Assembly: GCA_958299035.1 (NCBI GenBank)
Contig: CATQJL010000001.1
Span: forward strand, 4,650,399-4,714,398
DNA length: 64,000 nt
Reading direction: 5' to 3'
DNA from: Cylicocyclus nassatus
Taxonomy: Eukaryota; Nematoda; Chromadorea; Rhabditida; Strongylidae
The position numbers and the translations under genes are program-made. Below are positions 22,524 through 33,439 of this stretch, in pieces. A model generated the notes under the pieces. The model was not told the origin of the DNA and ran no database searches. It was given only the letters and a program-made list of their open reading frames with translations. Each line of letters begins with the position of its first letter. Position 1 is the first letter of the stretch.

Positions 22524-23099
22524 CTCAGATAATCGCCGGGGGCAGGCGGCCATGCGAATTTTGAGCAAGCGGGGGAGAAGTAGTTCGCTGATTTCTTGCG
22601 GTCCGCTTGCAGAAATTTGGAAGAATTTTGGCGAAATTGTGGACGAACGCTCGGAGAACTATCGCAGTCTTTCTATGGATAAGTTGCGGCGCAGTGGCCG
22701 CATTCTCGCGCACTTTCCGCGAGAATATGCAAAGTTTTGCCGCAGTCCTTTGTGAAGGACCGCACAGCCCGTAGGTACCTTCCGCTAAAAGAAGGTACCC
22801 CAAACTTGAGTAATAAACCATCGATGGCACCTCCGCCACATAGAGTCTCACCTCTACTTGGCGTACGCCCGAAATTGCTTAAACAGAATCCGAGCGCTTG
22901 CTGAAAGTTTGGCCAGCGCTCACTGAAAGAAGTTATTTGCTGAGCGCTTGCAGAAAATGCTGTATTGCTGCCCGCTGGCAGAATATGCGACCGTAAAGGA
23001 AGTGCCGCCCGCTGAAAGCTTTTATACGCCCCAAAATTCTGCTGACCCCCTGTAGAAAAGCGCGAGTTTGCGGACCTCCTGCCCCCGGCGATATGTGAG
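22524..23099. repeat. MITE with CTCAGA-AATCGCCGGGGGCAGG ends
   Basis: The ends are CTCAGATAATCGCCGGGGGC and GCCCCCGGCGATATGTGAG. The interior repeats CTTGCAGAAA/TTTGGAAG-like blocks in both orientations. The second copy is at 59290-59609. Confidence 0.8.
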
Positions 23100-23404
23100 A
23101 AAGCAAGAGATTGCGCTAAGTTTTGCGCTGTCTACGAACTCGAATGTCCAGAATGTCATGCAAACTTACCGGTTAGTGAACATACAAGTAGAAAACAAGG
23201 AAGCATGACAAGTCCGCTCGGGCTACACAGAGCAAATTATGGCGGCAACGATTTTTGCGTTAAGTGCACGATCTAAGTATGGAAGTAGGATTGCTGCTCG
23301 CAAAACACTAAAAACGTCATTTATTCTTTCTCGCCACAGCCACAGATGAATGGCAAAAATGTACACTTTCTATTATGAGCGATCTTATGCCATTTATATC
23401 GTAA

Positions 23405-23829
23405 CTAGCTGGTTTCTCGTCTAGCCCGGGTCATGGCTTCAGGTGGTCCTTGCTCCCCCACCCTCCCTCCCCTTCCCACCTAGCCATTATGCTGCGCTGC
23501 AAGGGGTTATCTGTACCAAAATAACTCACCCGCTGTAGGCTCAACTTGGATCACCGCATCTTTCCTACCGCGAAAATTGAATGATCTACTTCTACTGTTT
23601 GCATGAAATTATGGAAATCGCTTGTTAGCGATGTTGAAAACTCATTCTTATGCCGAAAATCAATAAATTAGTAGAATTTCCCAGCAGATTGCCGCAAAAA
23701 GTGGCGCTAACAACCTCCGGGGTCGAGTACATATGAGTGCAAAGTTTCAGCTCAATCGGTTCATTAGCGGGCGTTTCTATAACAAACGAACAACTAAACG
23801 AACACACTTACAAAGTTTGAGTATTATAT
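23405..23829 (-). mobile_element. Helitron-like element, minus orientation, 5' end eroded
   Basis: Read on the minus strand, it ends ACCAGCTAG followed by T, the Helitron 3' pattern. Its interior matches the 5' part of a fragment at 18840-18960 (GAAACGCCCGCTAATGAACC). The 5' TC end is not clear because a mariner-type MITE is inserted directly beside it at 23831. Confidence 0.5.
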
Positions 23830-23830
23830 A

Positions 23831-24752
23831 TTAGGTTGTTGCATAAGTTCTGTCCGATTTGAATTTTTTGAGTTCAAAATGTCATATCTTCTTTCAAAGT
23901 CAACTTTTTTCCAAGATCTTAGTTTACTGTGTTGAGCAATTCCTTGGCTATCAGATACATATTAGAACCTGCGAAAATCCTTGTTAAGGAAGAAGCAAAA
24001 ACTTAAAGACCTCACTACGTTTTCCTTCAAACTCGTCTTTTTTGACGTGGCAATGCTCCCTTATGAGAATTGGTAGGCATCTTATCTAACAATGGACAGA
24101 TAGAGAAATTTTCGTAGATTATTTTGCAACATGAAATAGCCCATAGGGTCTGCGTTGCCGAGAGATTTTTTTGACCGAACAAAAAATTAGCCACTTTTTG
24201 ACCTCGCTTCAGCGCATGTGTGCATGCCTATTTACGAGTTATGAAAATTTTACAATTGACGTGAGCGCCGGAAAGGAACTGGTGGATGGACTCTGCTAGC
24301 TCTTGCTTTGCCCTAGCACCTGCAACTTTGAAGTCGTCGATTACTTCTATTCGCAGAAAGTGATAGCTTGTAAAACATACAGAAAATTAATGTTCTACGA
24401 CAAATTTCACTAGCAAGACGTTTTCTTCATGGAACCGAACTTGGGCATATATTAGCCTTCTGCACCCTTATTCCGCAGCCAAAGAAAGAACTTGACTTGA
24501 AGGGCGCATTGTGGGGATTTCCTCGCAAGAACATATTTCTAGGGTGAGAACGTACTTTGGCCACCTTGGAGATTTTAGGCCTGAGATCTCCTTACACTAA
24601 GAATTTTATTGAAATTTGATATGCTTTAGAAAGCGCAAGAAAAGCACTTTCTATTGATACTAACAATACCGCATTAGAGATGAAATTGTCTTAGAACAAC
24701 TGCTTCAAACATGAGGCAAAAAAAATCGGACAGAACTTATGCAACAACCTAA
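23831..24752. mobile_element. Mariner-type MITE, TA target duplication
   Basis: Terminal inverted repeats TTAGGTTGTTGCATAAGTTC and its complement, continuing to TGTCCGATTT, are flanked by TATA on both sides. The terminal pattern resembles mariner/Tc1 ends. The 922-bp body encodes no transposase that I can detect. Confidence 0.8.
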
Positions 24753-25110
24753 TATATAGTTGTGAGTTACGAGATCTACGACTAGTTGAGCTGTCCATTA
24801 ACAGGACAGTACAGTCATTTGTTACCAGTAGGTGGATCATTAGTAAGCGCGTTGATGACTGGTAAGTTGCAGTAACATGAAGACTCTGTACCGTCGATTC
24901 GAAACAGTCGTACAAAGCAAGTGGAATGGAGCGTTGAGCAAAACCAAGCGAGACTATTTTAGACCCCAAAAGAAGGCATTGTTGCCGAAATGTCATGCTG
25001 AATAAAAAGGCCGAAATGTCATGCTGAATAAAAAGATTTCAAACCTGTGTGGCGAAACATCATAAAGATGCTCATAAGTTTTTTTTTTTCAATTTTGACT
25101 TTATACCGCA

Positions 25111-25552
25111 CTAGATGGCAAACCCGGCTCCGCCCGGGACCAAACTTTGCACACATACACTTCGGGGCAGGGAGCGTGTCATAGTCCACTTTTCGTTATC
25201 GATCGATGTCGATTTTACCGATTTTTTGCAAAATTTGAGCTAGGGGGCTAGGATGTTGCACAGGGGGGTAATCGAGCATGCTGATCAACCCCTCCGGGGT
25301 GGGTGCTAGGATGTTGCACAGGGGGCTCGATTACCCCCCTGTGCAACATCCTAGCCCCCTAGCTCAAATTTTGCAAAAAATCGGTAAAATCGACATCGAT
25401 CGATAACGAAAAGTAGCCTATGACACGCTCCTTGCCCCGAAGTATATGTGTGCCAAGTTTGGTCCAAATCGGTCCAGAAATAAAAATTTCTATTCCGCAC
25501 ATACGTACAGACAGACATACATACAGACAGACATTCAACTTTATATATAAGA
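25111..25552 (-). mobile_element. Non-autonomous Helitron-like element, minus orientation
   Basis: On the minus strand it begins TCTTATATATAAAGTTGAAT after an A and ends GCCATCTAG before a T. A 5-bp-stem hairpin, CCCGG-GCGGAG-CCGGG, lies 10-11 bases before CTAG. The body is a palindrome related to that of 21107-22184. Confidence 0.82.
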
Positions 25553-27292
25553 TTAAGTCATAAACTTCTTGTTTCTACTTGGAAGGCAGGGGACCTTTCC
25601 ATAGAGCAGAGCAAGATCTCTAAGATGGCAAGTGAGCGTTTGCACCAGCTTCAGTAACCTTGAGTTAGAAGCCGAAACTAAAAAACTTTCGGATGCCTAA
25701 AAAATTATGAAAAAATGTTATTTTCTTCCGAAGAAAACGTACCCGAGGGCGTCGTTTTTTCGTCCGGACGGTCTCCAGCCCACCTTGACTTATCTTAACT
25801 CTTCCGCATGCTGCAAATCAAAAGCCGCTGCTGAGTGTGCAGCGCGCTGTGGAAAGCATTATGAGCGTGAAATCGCCCTACACCCCCGTGCCAAAATCCC
25901 ACTCGCTCACGCATATCGCTTCACGCATATCTATATGCCGTTGCTATATTTCTTTCTGGGGTAGATATCAGAAAAACGGAAATGCTGTTTTCATTTAGGT
26001 AAATGTATAAGACAAGTTTTTACAAGTACAACAGCAGGTTTTCAGCTTTCTACAGTTCTACTTCCAATTCGATATCTTGAAGACTAGCGCTTATAAAAGC
26101 TAATTATGGTTTTTTCAGAGGCCTGTAGTATGCATTTATTGATGCGGAAAAATCACAGCATTGCTTCAAAGACCTCGATAACTTTAGCATTCTCGAATTT
26201 AATCATGAAAGAAGTACAGCAACGGCATATATCTTATGTGACCTCTATATGCGTGGAGCAAAAAAATCAGACTTTTTTTGACAAAGATGAAAATTCTTCA
26301 GTTTTTAGGGAGTCCGAAACCTTTCTACACCTCGATTTCTAACTCAAGATGTACTGCAACTAATGCAGACTCTCATAATATCTTTCAGAGCTTCCTTTGC
26401 TTTATCAAGCGGTACTCTGCATCTTAATATATTATTAAAAAGTAAGTTATGCGAGAAGTCAAAATTGAAAGGATTTTTGAAACGACCCAATAGTTATATG
26501 GCATAGTGTTGCCTGGGTAAATATCTATGCCTCCAAGCCCTATAAGCGGCGCTGTATTTTAAACGATCACTATGAAGCTTTGCACACATACATTTTCAAC
26601 CTCAGCGAATGCTTCGGATACTTTCTTGCGATTAGCTTAGCGATCTTATTGATCAACCAATTTCAAGGCTTTGGAATGGAAATGAATTATTATCAACCGC
26701 TGGTTAACCACTTCCCCATTTTCGTAGTAGCTCTAGAGCATTCCATTCTGCGGTGCATGACGAAATGTGAAATGTAGTAGGTGAGCCCTTCCTAGTACAG
26801 GAAAGTTCGCGGCGCCATGAAGTTGAACAGAGGAAGAAGGGGAGGAGGGAGGATGAGGTAAGCGAAACAGTGAAGTGCTAGGAGAAATAGCTGACGTAAG
26901 GAGAAGAAGAGTAAAGAGAAAAAAAAAATAGCATTACGTTTCTGTTAATTTCAGGATTTGTATTCAATTCTCGGCGTAAAAGCAGTGTCCTATGTGTGGC
27001 CAAAGATGCTAGCTAATAAATCTGCTGATACTACATTCCAATATCAAAATTCCACCGTTTCTACCAGAATCTTTGAATGCAACCCTGTGCTTCGTTCTAA
27101 TTACTCGGCTTTAAGTGGGTAATTTCTTTGCTATCACTCTTTCTCTCACTTATTCTCAATGCCGTCGAACAAACCAGTTCCTTGTACGAAAGTTTCCTAC
27201 CCTTACAGGAAGCTCATTGAAACCACTTTACATTGGGTCTTCACGCATATGTTTTCGCAAGGTTCTTATGATAGCGAGTAGGCTAACACTTG
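25553..27292. other. Spacer, nothing recognised
   Basis: Dispersed repeat remnants occur (the ATATGCCGTTGCTATATTTC motif near 25930). A purine-rich stretch at 26830-26930 is present. No gene before the promoter at 27293. Confidence 0.4.
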
Positions 27293-27300
27293 TATAAATA
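27293..27300 (+). promoter_or_regulatory. TATA box
   Basis: TATAAATA lies 34 bases before the ATG at 27334. A transcription start near 27320 would leave a very short leader and no trans-splice acceptor. Confidence 0.6.
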
Positions 27301-27333
27301 GCTGGCAGAAACAGCCAGCATCAGCAGTTCAAA

Positions 27334-28094
27334 ATGAATTCGATCTTTCTTGTGCTCGCCGCTGCTTTTGTTCTATGCCAAAGGTAAGAAATTTTGAACC
27401 GAGAGTAAGCCACGACTCCGGCGAAACTCTTAGCTCATGTGAATAACATACCACATGGTTGTATATTGTTTTGCAGAGCCGATGCCTTCCCGTTCGCATA
27501 TCCAGGTTAGCTTGAAAATTTGTGTGCCGTAATCTATCTACAGATTAGCATTTTTCTTCCACTTATACTCAAGCAACAAACAAATTCCAATCACAAGCTT
27601 CACAACATCTTTCATACATTGAAAGCCTCCATAATAGGCAAAAACTGTATAGAGCTAGAAAGTTTCTGCGGTAAGAATTTGATAATTTTCGTTTTTATGG
27701 TGATAGCTTAATCATGTGTGTTCGATTAGGAGAACCAATCATGATACTACTTATGAGTTGTTGTAATATCATTTGTCATGTTGATTATAACATTCCAGTG
27801 TACTCATCATTTACGCCTGTTGTACATGCGGTAGCTCCGGTAGCTCCTGTGGTGCATGCTGCCCCTGTCTATCCAATGGTAACGATCCTCTTCTCTATCA
27901 ACAGAAGATTGAAATAATTGTCGTTTTCCAGGGTAGTCCTCGTCGTGAGCTTCACAACATTGCAGGAGCCAGAAGAAGGGGTAAGTGCTGATTGTATTGT
28001 TTATGGTTGATCATTAGTGATAACTCTAGAGTCTGAACTTCTCACCGACGTCGCAATTCGTTTTCCAATGAAGAAAGCACACAAGAATCGTTAA
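27334..28094 (+). CDS. Small secreted Val/Ala/Pro/His-rich peptide precursor, 5 exons, 90 aa
   Basis: Exons: 27334-27383, 27477-27505, 27799-27878, 27932-27980 and 28030-28094. All joins keep frame (phases 2, 1, 0, 1). Residues 1-17 (MNSIFLVLAAAFVLCQR) form a typical signal peptide with likely cleavage near CQRADA. A low-complexity VVHAVAPVAPVVHAAPVYP stretch follows, then a basic C-terminal half with PRRE, ARRR and MKKAHKNR. The dibasic sites would allow processing into small peptides, but the VAPV/HAAP pattern also resembles structural cuticle-type proteins. A TATA box precedes it and AATAAA follows at 28142, so the gene is compact and complete. I do not recognise a named family. Confidence 0.78.
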
Positions 28095-28141
28095 ACGAAA
28101 TACGAGAAAAAACAACCGGTGCGTGTACACTGTCATGGCTC

Positions 28142-28147
28142 AATAAA
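28142..28147 (+). terminator. Poly(A) signal AATAAA of the secreted-peptide gene
   Basis: AATAAA lies 48 bases after the stop codon of the five-exon secreted-peptide gene. Confidence 0.75.
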
Positions 28148-28576
28148 ACACAGCTGCACATAGTGTAGATTACAGCAGTCAATAGAACGTGATCTTACAT
28201 GACACGAAGCAAAACATTGCAAGTATGTGGTAGTTCACAGAGAGCATTGTTGCAAACAATAATTAGACTGTAGGAAATCTGCCTTTGTATCAATGCAAAA
28301 CTGCGAGCATTACCGGCAACAGATGTGTCTATACTATACTATACTATACCATACAAAGTCTTAAATGGAAAGAAATTGTTTCTGGATTTTTTCTTCAAAA
28401 ACAATGTTTGCTCCGGCTTGCGATCTGGACTCTCCTGGACTTTACGTCGCGCTGAATCCCGCTATGGCGCTGCAAACTGGAGAGTGTTCTTCACCTTGTG
28501 CTTGTTGCCCTATGGGGTACACGTGAAGAGCTTTCCTTGACAGTTATTGTTATCAAAATTCCTTCTTTTCCGAAAA

Positions 28577-28980
28577 CTAATTGAAAGGATGAAAAAGATG
28601 TTTGTGCTTAAGTTTCGAATATACAAGTATTATAGAAGCGTGAGAACAAGAAACGCCGGTCTTCACAAGGTATGCTAACCCCAGCACAAAAGTTTCCAGT
28701 TGCTCCTGTCCCTCGCTTTTGACAATGATCCTCTTGATCGTCGTTGATGGCTGCGTCCATGTGTTAAGCAGAATTCGCATCCACCTGATTTCTCAGTTGG
28801 GCCATCCGTTCAATGAACAGTCTGCCCATCTCGCAGGTGGTCTTCCTCCTCGGATGTTCTTGATTCTGCCGCCTTTTCTTCTTATGACTTGACCAGCCCA
28901 TACATCAAGCTTTTGCGATGTACTCCGCTGGATCACAAATACGAGATTTTTTTATATCCATACTGCCAAGTCCGGGGAGG
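28577..28980 (-). pseudogene. RTE-type LINE, 3' end of ORF2, frameshifted remnant
   Basis: Minus-strand reading across several frames gives the hallmark C-terminus of RTE retrotransposon ORF2: ICDPAEYIAKA, then GHVMRRK, GGRPPARWAD, ERMAQLRNQ and ARDRSNWKLLCWG. These fragments are in the right order, but frameshifts and stops separate them. No poly(A) tail or full reverse transcriptase is present. Confidence 0.7.
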
Positions 28981-29162
28981 TGCTGCTTGTCGACTAATAT
29001 TCAGAAGACTGCAGCGCCGTGTGGGTGGTGCGTGGATCTTACTACAATTTGGATTCAGCGTTTCGAGCGCTTTACGATGATATACGCCTTAACCGGATTG
29101 GCTGAGCTGATTCGGAAAATTTCCTTGTCAGCTGCATAACAGGGCGCCGAGAGAACGATTGA

Positions 29163-29612
29163 GTAGAACAGTGCGCACAAAGCTTAGAGCCCGTTATTGA
29201 TCGATGGCTTCCTACAGAGCTCGTCTTCAGTGACCCTCAAAATGTGGTCCATGCATCTGGACCCTTGCAAAACTCAACTTTACGTGATGTTGGACTTCAT
29301 ACAGGTTTTTGGCTTGCATTCGAGAATAATTTCGATGAAGATCTCATACAGCACACTCAGCAGGCATATAGGACGGTAGTTCCGAAGATCTTCCGTTTGC
29401 CCTCCATGAAAAGAAAGTTCTCCACTGATCATGTACGTTTACCCCTTGAAGATAAAACGTTAGATGCAATGCGAGAAGGACAATGTCCTCCGGCTTGCAC
29501 GTTCAACAGAAAGTGGGCTAGTCCTAAAGCCGTGGAATCTTTATGGTCTGGAGCAGTGCGCATAGCAGATAGAATCAGTGGTGGCATTTGTTCAGTGGAA
29601 ACAAGTTGTTGA
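29163..29612 (+). CDS. Unidentified 150-codon open reading frame or exon
   Basis: Open from a stop at 29160 to TGA at 29610-29612, with no stop in 450 nt and a protein-like composition (VIDRWLPTELVFSDP, HTGFWLAFENNFDED, NRKWASPKAVESLW). There is no in-frame ATG at the start, so it would be an exon or a transposon fragment. It lies beside an RTE remnant, which favours a decayed element. Family not recognised. Confidence 0.35.
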   Translation, partial: VEQCAQSLEPVIDRWLPTELVFSDPQNVVHASGPLQNSTLRDVGLHTGFWLAFENNFDEDLIQHTQQAYRTVVPKIFRLPSMKRKFSTDHVRLPLEDKTLDAMREGQCPPACTFNRKWASPKAVESLWSGAVRIADRISGGICSVETSC

Positions 29613-29788
29613 CATAGGGTAGATGAGTAGAAGAAGTTCTTGTAAAGTTCTTCGCGACAGATTCCATCCTATACCGGAAAGAAGGGTTTAGTCTTCGTTC
29701 AGTGTGTAACCAGCGGTACGTGAATTCTCTCAGCACTTCTTAAAACTTCATCTTCCTTCTGCTGCTTCCAGTAATATCTGCTCCATGA

Positions 29789-29982
29789 CGAAGGCGGTCG
29801 CCCAAGTAGGTTGAAAGCATACAAGGCTAACGCGCACGCGGCGCGCGGGCAATTGTCAACCACGGGTCGCGCGTACGCTCCCGTGAGCGACCGCTGACCG
29901 AGCGTGCGCGCGCCCTGTGGTTGACAATTGCCCGCGCGCTGCAGCCTCGCATGTTTTCAACCTATTTGGGCGACCGCCTTCG
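29789..29982. repeat. GC-rich hairpin of 194 bp
   Basis: Left arm CGAAGGCGGTCGCCCAAGTA, right arm its complement ending CGACCGCCTTCG. Inside, GCGCGCGGGCAATTGTCAAC pairs with its complement, around a central GAGCGACCGCTGACC. Confidence 0.78.
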
Positions 29983-30438
29983 TCTTGGAGCAGATATTAC
30001 CTTCGCCTGTTTATCGTTCCAAAGATCCTGCTGCAAGCTGTTCCAGCTGGCGTTCGCTGCAATCCACAACCTGGCTGCATTTGAATCCTACCTCGGGGAC
30101 ATCTCTTTCGAGTAATCAAAGCCTTGCTGGTCTTCGACGTGCGTCACAAGTTCTTTTGATGAGTTGTTGAGGCATTGAGGCACATCCTCCGCAGTCTCGC
30201 AATTATCACAGAAGCCGGTTCTATCCCTCTCAGTGGGCCATTCAAACTTGATAAGAGATTTTTCAGCCTGTTACCGTAATAAACGACCTCCTTCCTTCTT
30301 TTAGACTATGGGAAACTTCTTTTATTCGACAGCATAGAGACTTCGTTCGAGAGAGGCGGTGATCGAAGCCAAGGTAGAAGGATGGAACTACTGAGACATT
30401 GAGCAAGCTCATCTGCGGCAGGTTAACGTAGTTAACCT

Positions 30439-30957
30439 TCATTTGAGTCGTTCCTTTGAGCGAGGCTGATGGCTACCGTCGGGCTTTCTCCATAAAGATG
30501 GAGTTCCCATAAAAAGTCGTGCAGCGGAGAGAAGCCCAGCGAGACGATTGCTGTTTCCGTCCCGACGCTTGCATCCAAATGCAAGCGTGCAATCTCTATA
30601 CTCATATTTTCGTGCCTGCCGAATTTCGCGAAGTCGCTCGCAACGAATTTGTAGGAAGACTCCTCGTTGTGAACAACCTTCACCACCTTCGTGAAAAGCA
30701 TTCAGTTTTGTTCCATCAATTGCATGTTGGAGTTTTGCAATTGATAATGATGTTGGTCTTTTGATGTAGAAGGCGTGAACGTAGGATAGCCAGTCGGTAA
30801 TAGGATCAAGATCAACGTACAGCAATAGCAAGTTAGCTGCGCAGAAATGCGTGACAGATTGCAATGATCCATTAGTCATGTGGTAACGACGACAACGATC
30901 ATTTTGACTACAAATAGTTTTTGAATTTGATGTACATTGCAATGAAAAGAAACTCAC
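30439..30957 (-). other. Open minus-strand stretch of 172 codons, unassigned
   Basis: Open on the minus strand, and partly open in a second minus frame (30432-30701). Composition is not convincing, and no motif, splice signal or start context supports a gene. Kept as a candidate only. Confidence 0.2.
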
Positions 30958-31339
30958 GTTATCTTCGCATGTTCATCTTGTTCCATTGAGCACAAGCGTC
31001 ACCTATAAAGAAAGGTCCTGTTTACATCGAGAAACAGCTATGCCGGATGCTGATGATAGCTATAATCGGAAAAACAACTTCGTCGTAAATTTGGTCATGA
31101 TTGAATAAAAAACGAACGGTTAAGAATACTAATACACGAAATAACACTAAAAAAACTCCGATTAGTCGCTTACGACGAAGCAGTGTACTGCGCTGTGCGT
31201 GTAGTATCTCCAACGGTGCGCTGCAAAGTGGGCGGAGTGACCACCTCCGGTTACGTCCCTTCCGAAGCGGATTTCTCGCTTCGGAGGGAGTATTTTGTGG
31301 CGCTACTTGGGGATTTGCCTAGTGTGGGGGCCCACACTA

Positions 31340-32198
31340 GTATGCACCGAAATCTCATCAACCCTCAGTTTGGGTGGGCGGTGCCTTTAAGAACTAGCCT
31401 TCAAAATATGCTGTCTTGGGCTACACAAAATGACATTGACGTCAATCTTGCGAAAAGCGCCTGTCTGACCATTACTAATCGGACACATAATGCTATAAAT
31501 CCAGAGGATTATGTTCACTCTGGCACCCCATTCACCAGACCAGTGACTGTACGTCATCTTGGTGTATTGATAGATCAACAACTCCTTTTACGACCCCATA
31601 TAGAGCACTGCTCACGTATAGCCTCATGCAATATGTTTCTCCTTCTACGCAATATAAAGCATGCTAATCAAGATGTCTACATCAAGTTCTATACTGCGTA
31701 TGTTCTTCCACATTTAGAGGCTAGCCAAGTTTGGAATTCCTTCCTCAAAAAAGATATTCTAACCCTGGAAAAGGTTCAAATGACTTTTACACGTATTCTA
31801 TTTTATAGACTTTTCCCAAATTCTGATTATCCATATGCCCTTCCATCTTATAGATGCAGATTAGAACGCTTGAAACTTCGCAGCTTGTTATATCGCAGGG
31901 TAGTTGCTGATTTAGTCCTTGGCTTTCAAATGATTCGTCTTGAGACTAACTTACGACCCAGTGAGTTCTTGATATGGAAAGCCTCCTACGGTCGAACAGG
32001 TGCATTTAGTTTTTACTCTGACCTACTTCTTCTCCAAACAAACTGTTCTTCCACTCCTTCTTTCCACGCACTGCACGTTGGCTGCAGAAACTACCTGACT
32101 CGGTACTCTCTGCACCTAGCGCTGTTGTGTTCAAAAAGAGACTTATCAAGCACAATGTATTATCGTTAATAGGGACTGATGAAGACGAATATTTCTGA
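31340..32198 (+). pseudogene. LINE reverse transcriptase, C-terminal fragment, 5' truncated and frameshifted
   Basis: From about 31350 the frame reads SLQNMLSWATQNDIDVNLAKS, HLGVLID, the helix-rich C-terminal region with FTRILFYRLFP and PSYRCRLERLKLRSLLYRRV. This is typical of the thumb and C-terminal part of jockey/CR1-like LINE polymerases in nematodes. The YADD catalytic core is missing (5' truncation). A frameshift near 32040-32065 moves the true end into another frame (ARWLQKLPDSV, then VFKKRLIKHNVL, stop at 32198). It lies between repeats and is not functional. Confidence 0.75.
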
Positions 32199-33180
32199 AG
32201 GCAATCCTCTTCTCTTCTTTCCTGGCTCCCGTTCTTTTTAAGTAAAATATGGAATAACCAGTGCGCCACCTCTGCTTCGCAGAGGCTCGCACTGGCCCTA
32301 CTTTATCTATGCCTTACTCCTCATAATAATTACATTGAAACTCACCGCGCTGTGTAGGCTATTACGAATGATTCGTAAACAACTACTCTAGAAATTTTTC
32401 GTGTGAGATCGGTATTTTCGCGTGGATGAAATCTTTCCCAGAAGAATAAATGCAAATTTAAACTGGTTTTCGGACTTTTATGACCTGATAGTCGCCTCAA
32501 TGGTGATAATCACCGTAGGCCACATCTCTGTGCAAGAATCTTCACAAATGATCACGTAGAATCTTGGCAAATTGAACATTTACACACCCAATACTTTCTG
32601 ACGCCATTTTTGTAAAGCAAAATTTTGTTTACTTTCTTGAGCTATGGTCCTCTGCTTGCACATTGACTAGTCAAGCATATCCATAACATTGCAAAAAGTG
32701 GTGCTACAGGCCCAATTTTGCTGATCAGAAACCAAGTGAATCCATTTGACGCGCACTTTTTAAGGGATCCACTCGATGGATTTGCTCGCGCTTTTGTGTG
32801 TTGGACTTCCATGCTGCTCGCACGCGCCGTGCAAAATTTGGGCACAGGAGGTTGGCTGGAACATGTTCTACGAATTTCGTAACGGACAGACACACAGACA
32901 CACACACACACAAAAAGACGTAAACAACCCTTAGCCCGTTGTTATAAGTCATGATGCTTTGTCTGCTTGATCATCTTTTAAGAGACAAAACCCACTGACT
33001 ATCTAAAAAGAGAAGATACTTACTTTAATTCTTCCCTCCCTGTTTTACTTCTTTCAGATTTTTGGCGAGCTGAATCTACCCACCATTCTATCTTCAAAGA
33101 AATCATACAACAATAGCTGACTTTTTAGGTACATTTTTGTACACCTTCTCAAAAAGACTACTGTTCTAATCATCAATTAA
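32199..33180. other. Spacer with microsatellite
   Basis: A CA repeat lies at 32889-32912 next to ACGGACAGACACACAGACAC. A short hairpin (CTCTGCTTCGCAGAG) lies at 32268-32286. A possible exon with acceptor CTTCTTTCAG starts at 33059 but meets stops in all frames within 60 bases. Confidence 0.4.
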
Positions 33181-33183
33181 ACA

Positions 33184-33357
33184 GCCTCACATTTTCCGAC
33201 TGCTGATTTCGTCACTGCAGTCCATCGAGCAAGTTCTGAAGCAGATAAACACTGCTACCGGTGATACACTCGGTGGGTCCATTTCTACGCCTAGCCTCTC
33301 GAACTTCATCCTAGATGAATCGAGTACGCAAATGGGAGAAGAGCTTGGCAGCAAGTA
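33184..33357 (+). CDS. Possible terminal exon of an unassigned gene
   Basis: An open frame PHIFRLLISSLQSIEQVLKQ..GEELGSK ends at TAG 33355-33357. Acceptor-like AAACAG precedes 33184 and CACTGCAG precedes 33227. An AATAAA follows at 33424, embedded in CTGAAGACGGTGTGTAACCG, a phrase also common at the 3' ends of retroelements. I could not find partner exons, so it may be an element tail. Confidence 0.3.
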
Positions 33358-33439
33358 GAGTGGTATCAAAGTGAATGACACCTTTCCAGGCCTCTGAAGA
33401 CGGTGTGTAACCGAAACGTCAGGCAATAAAGTGTATCAT

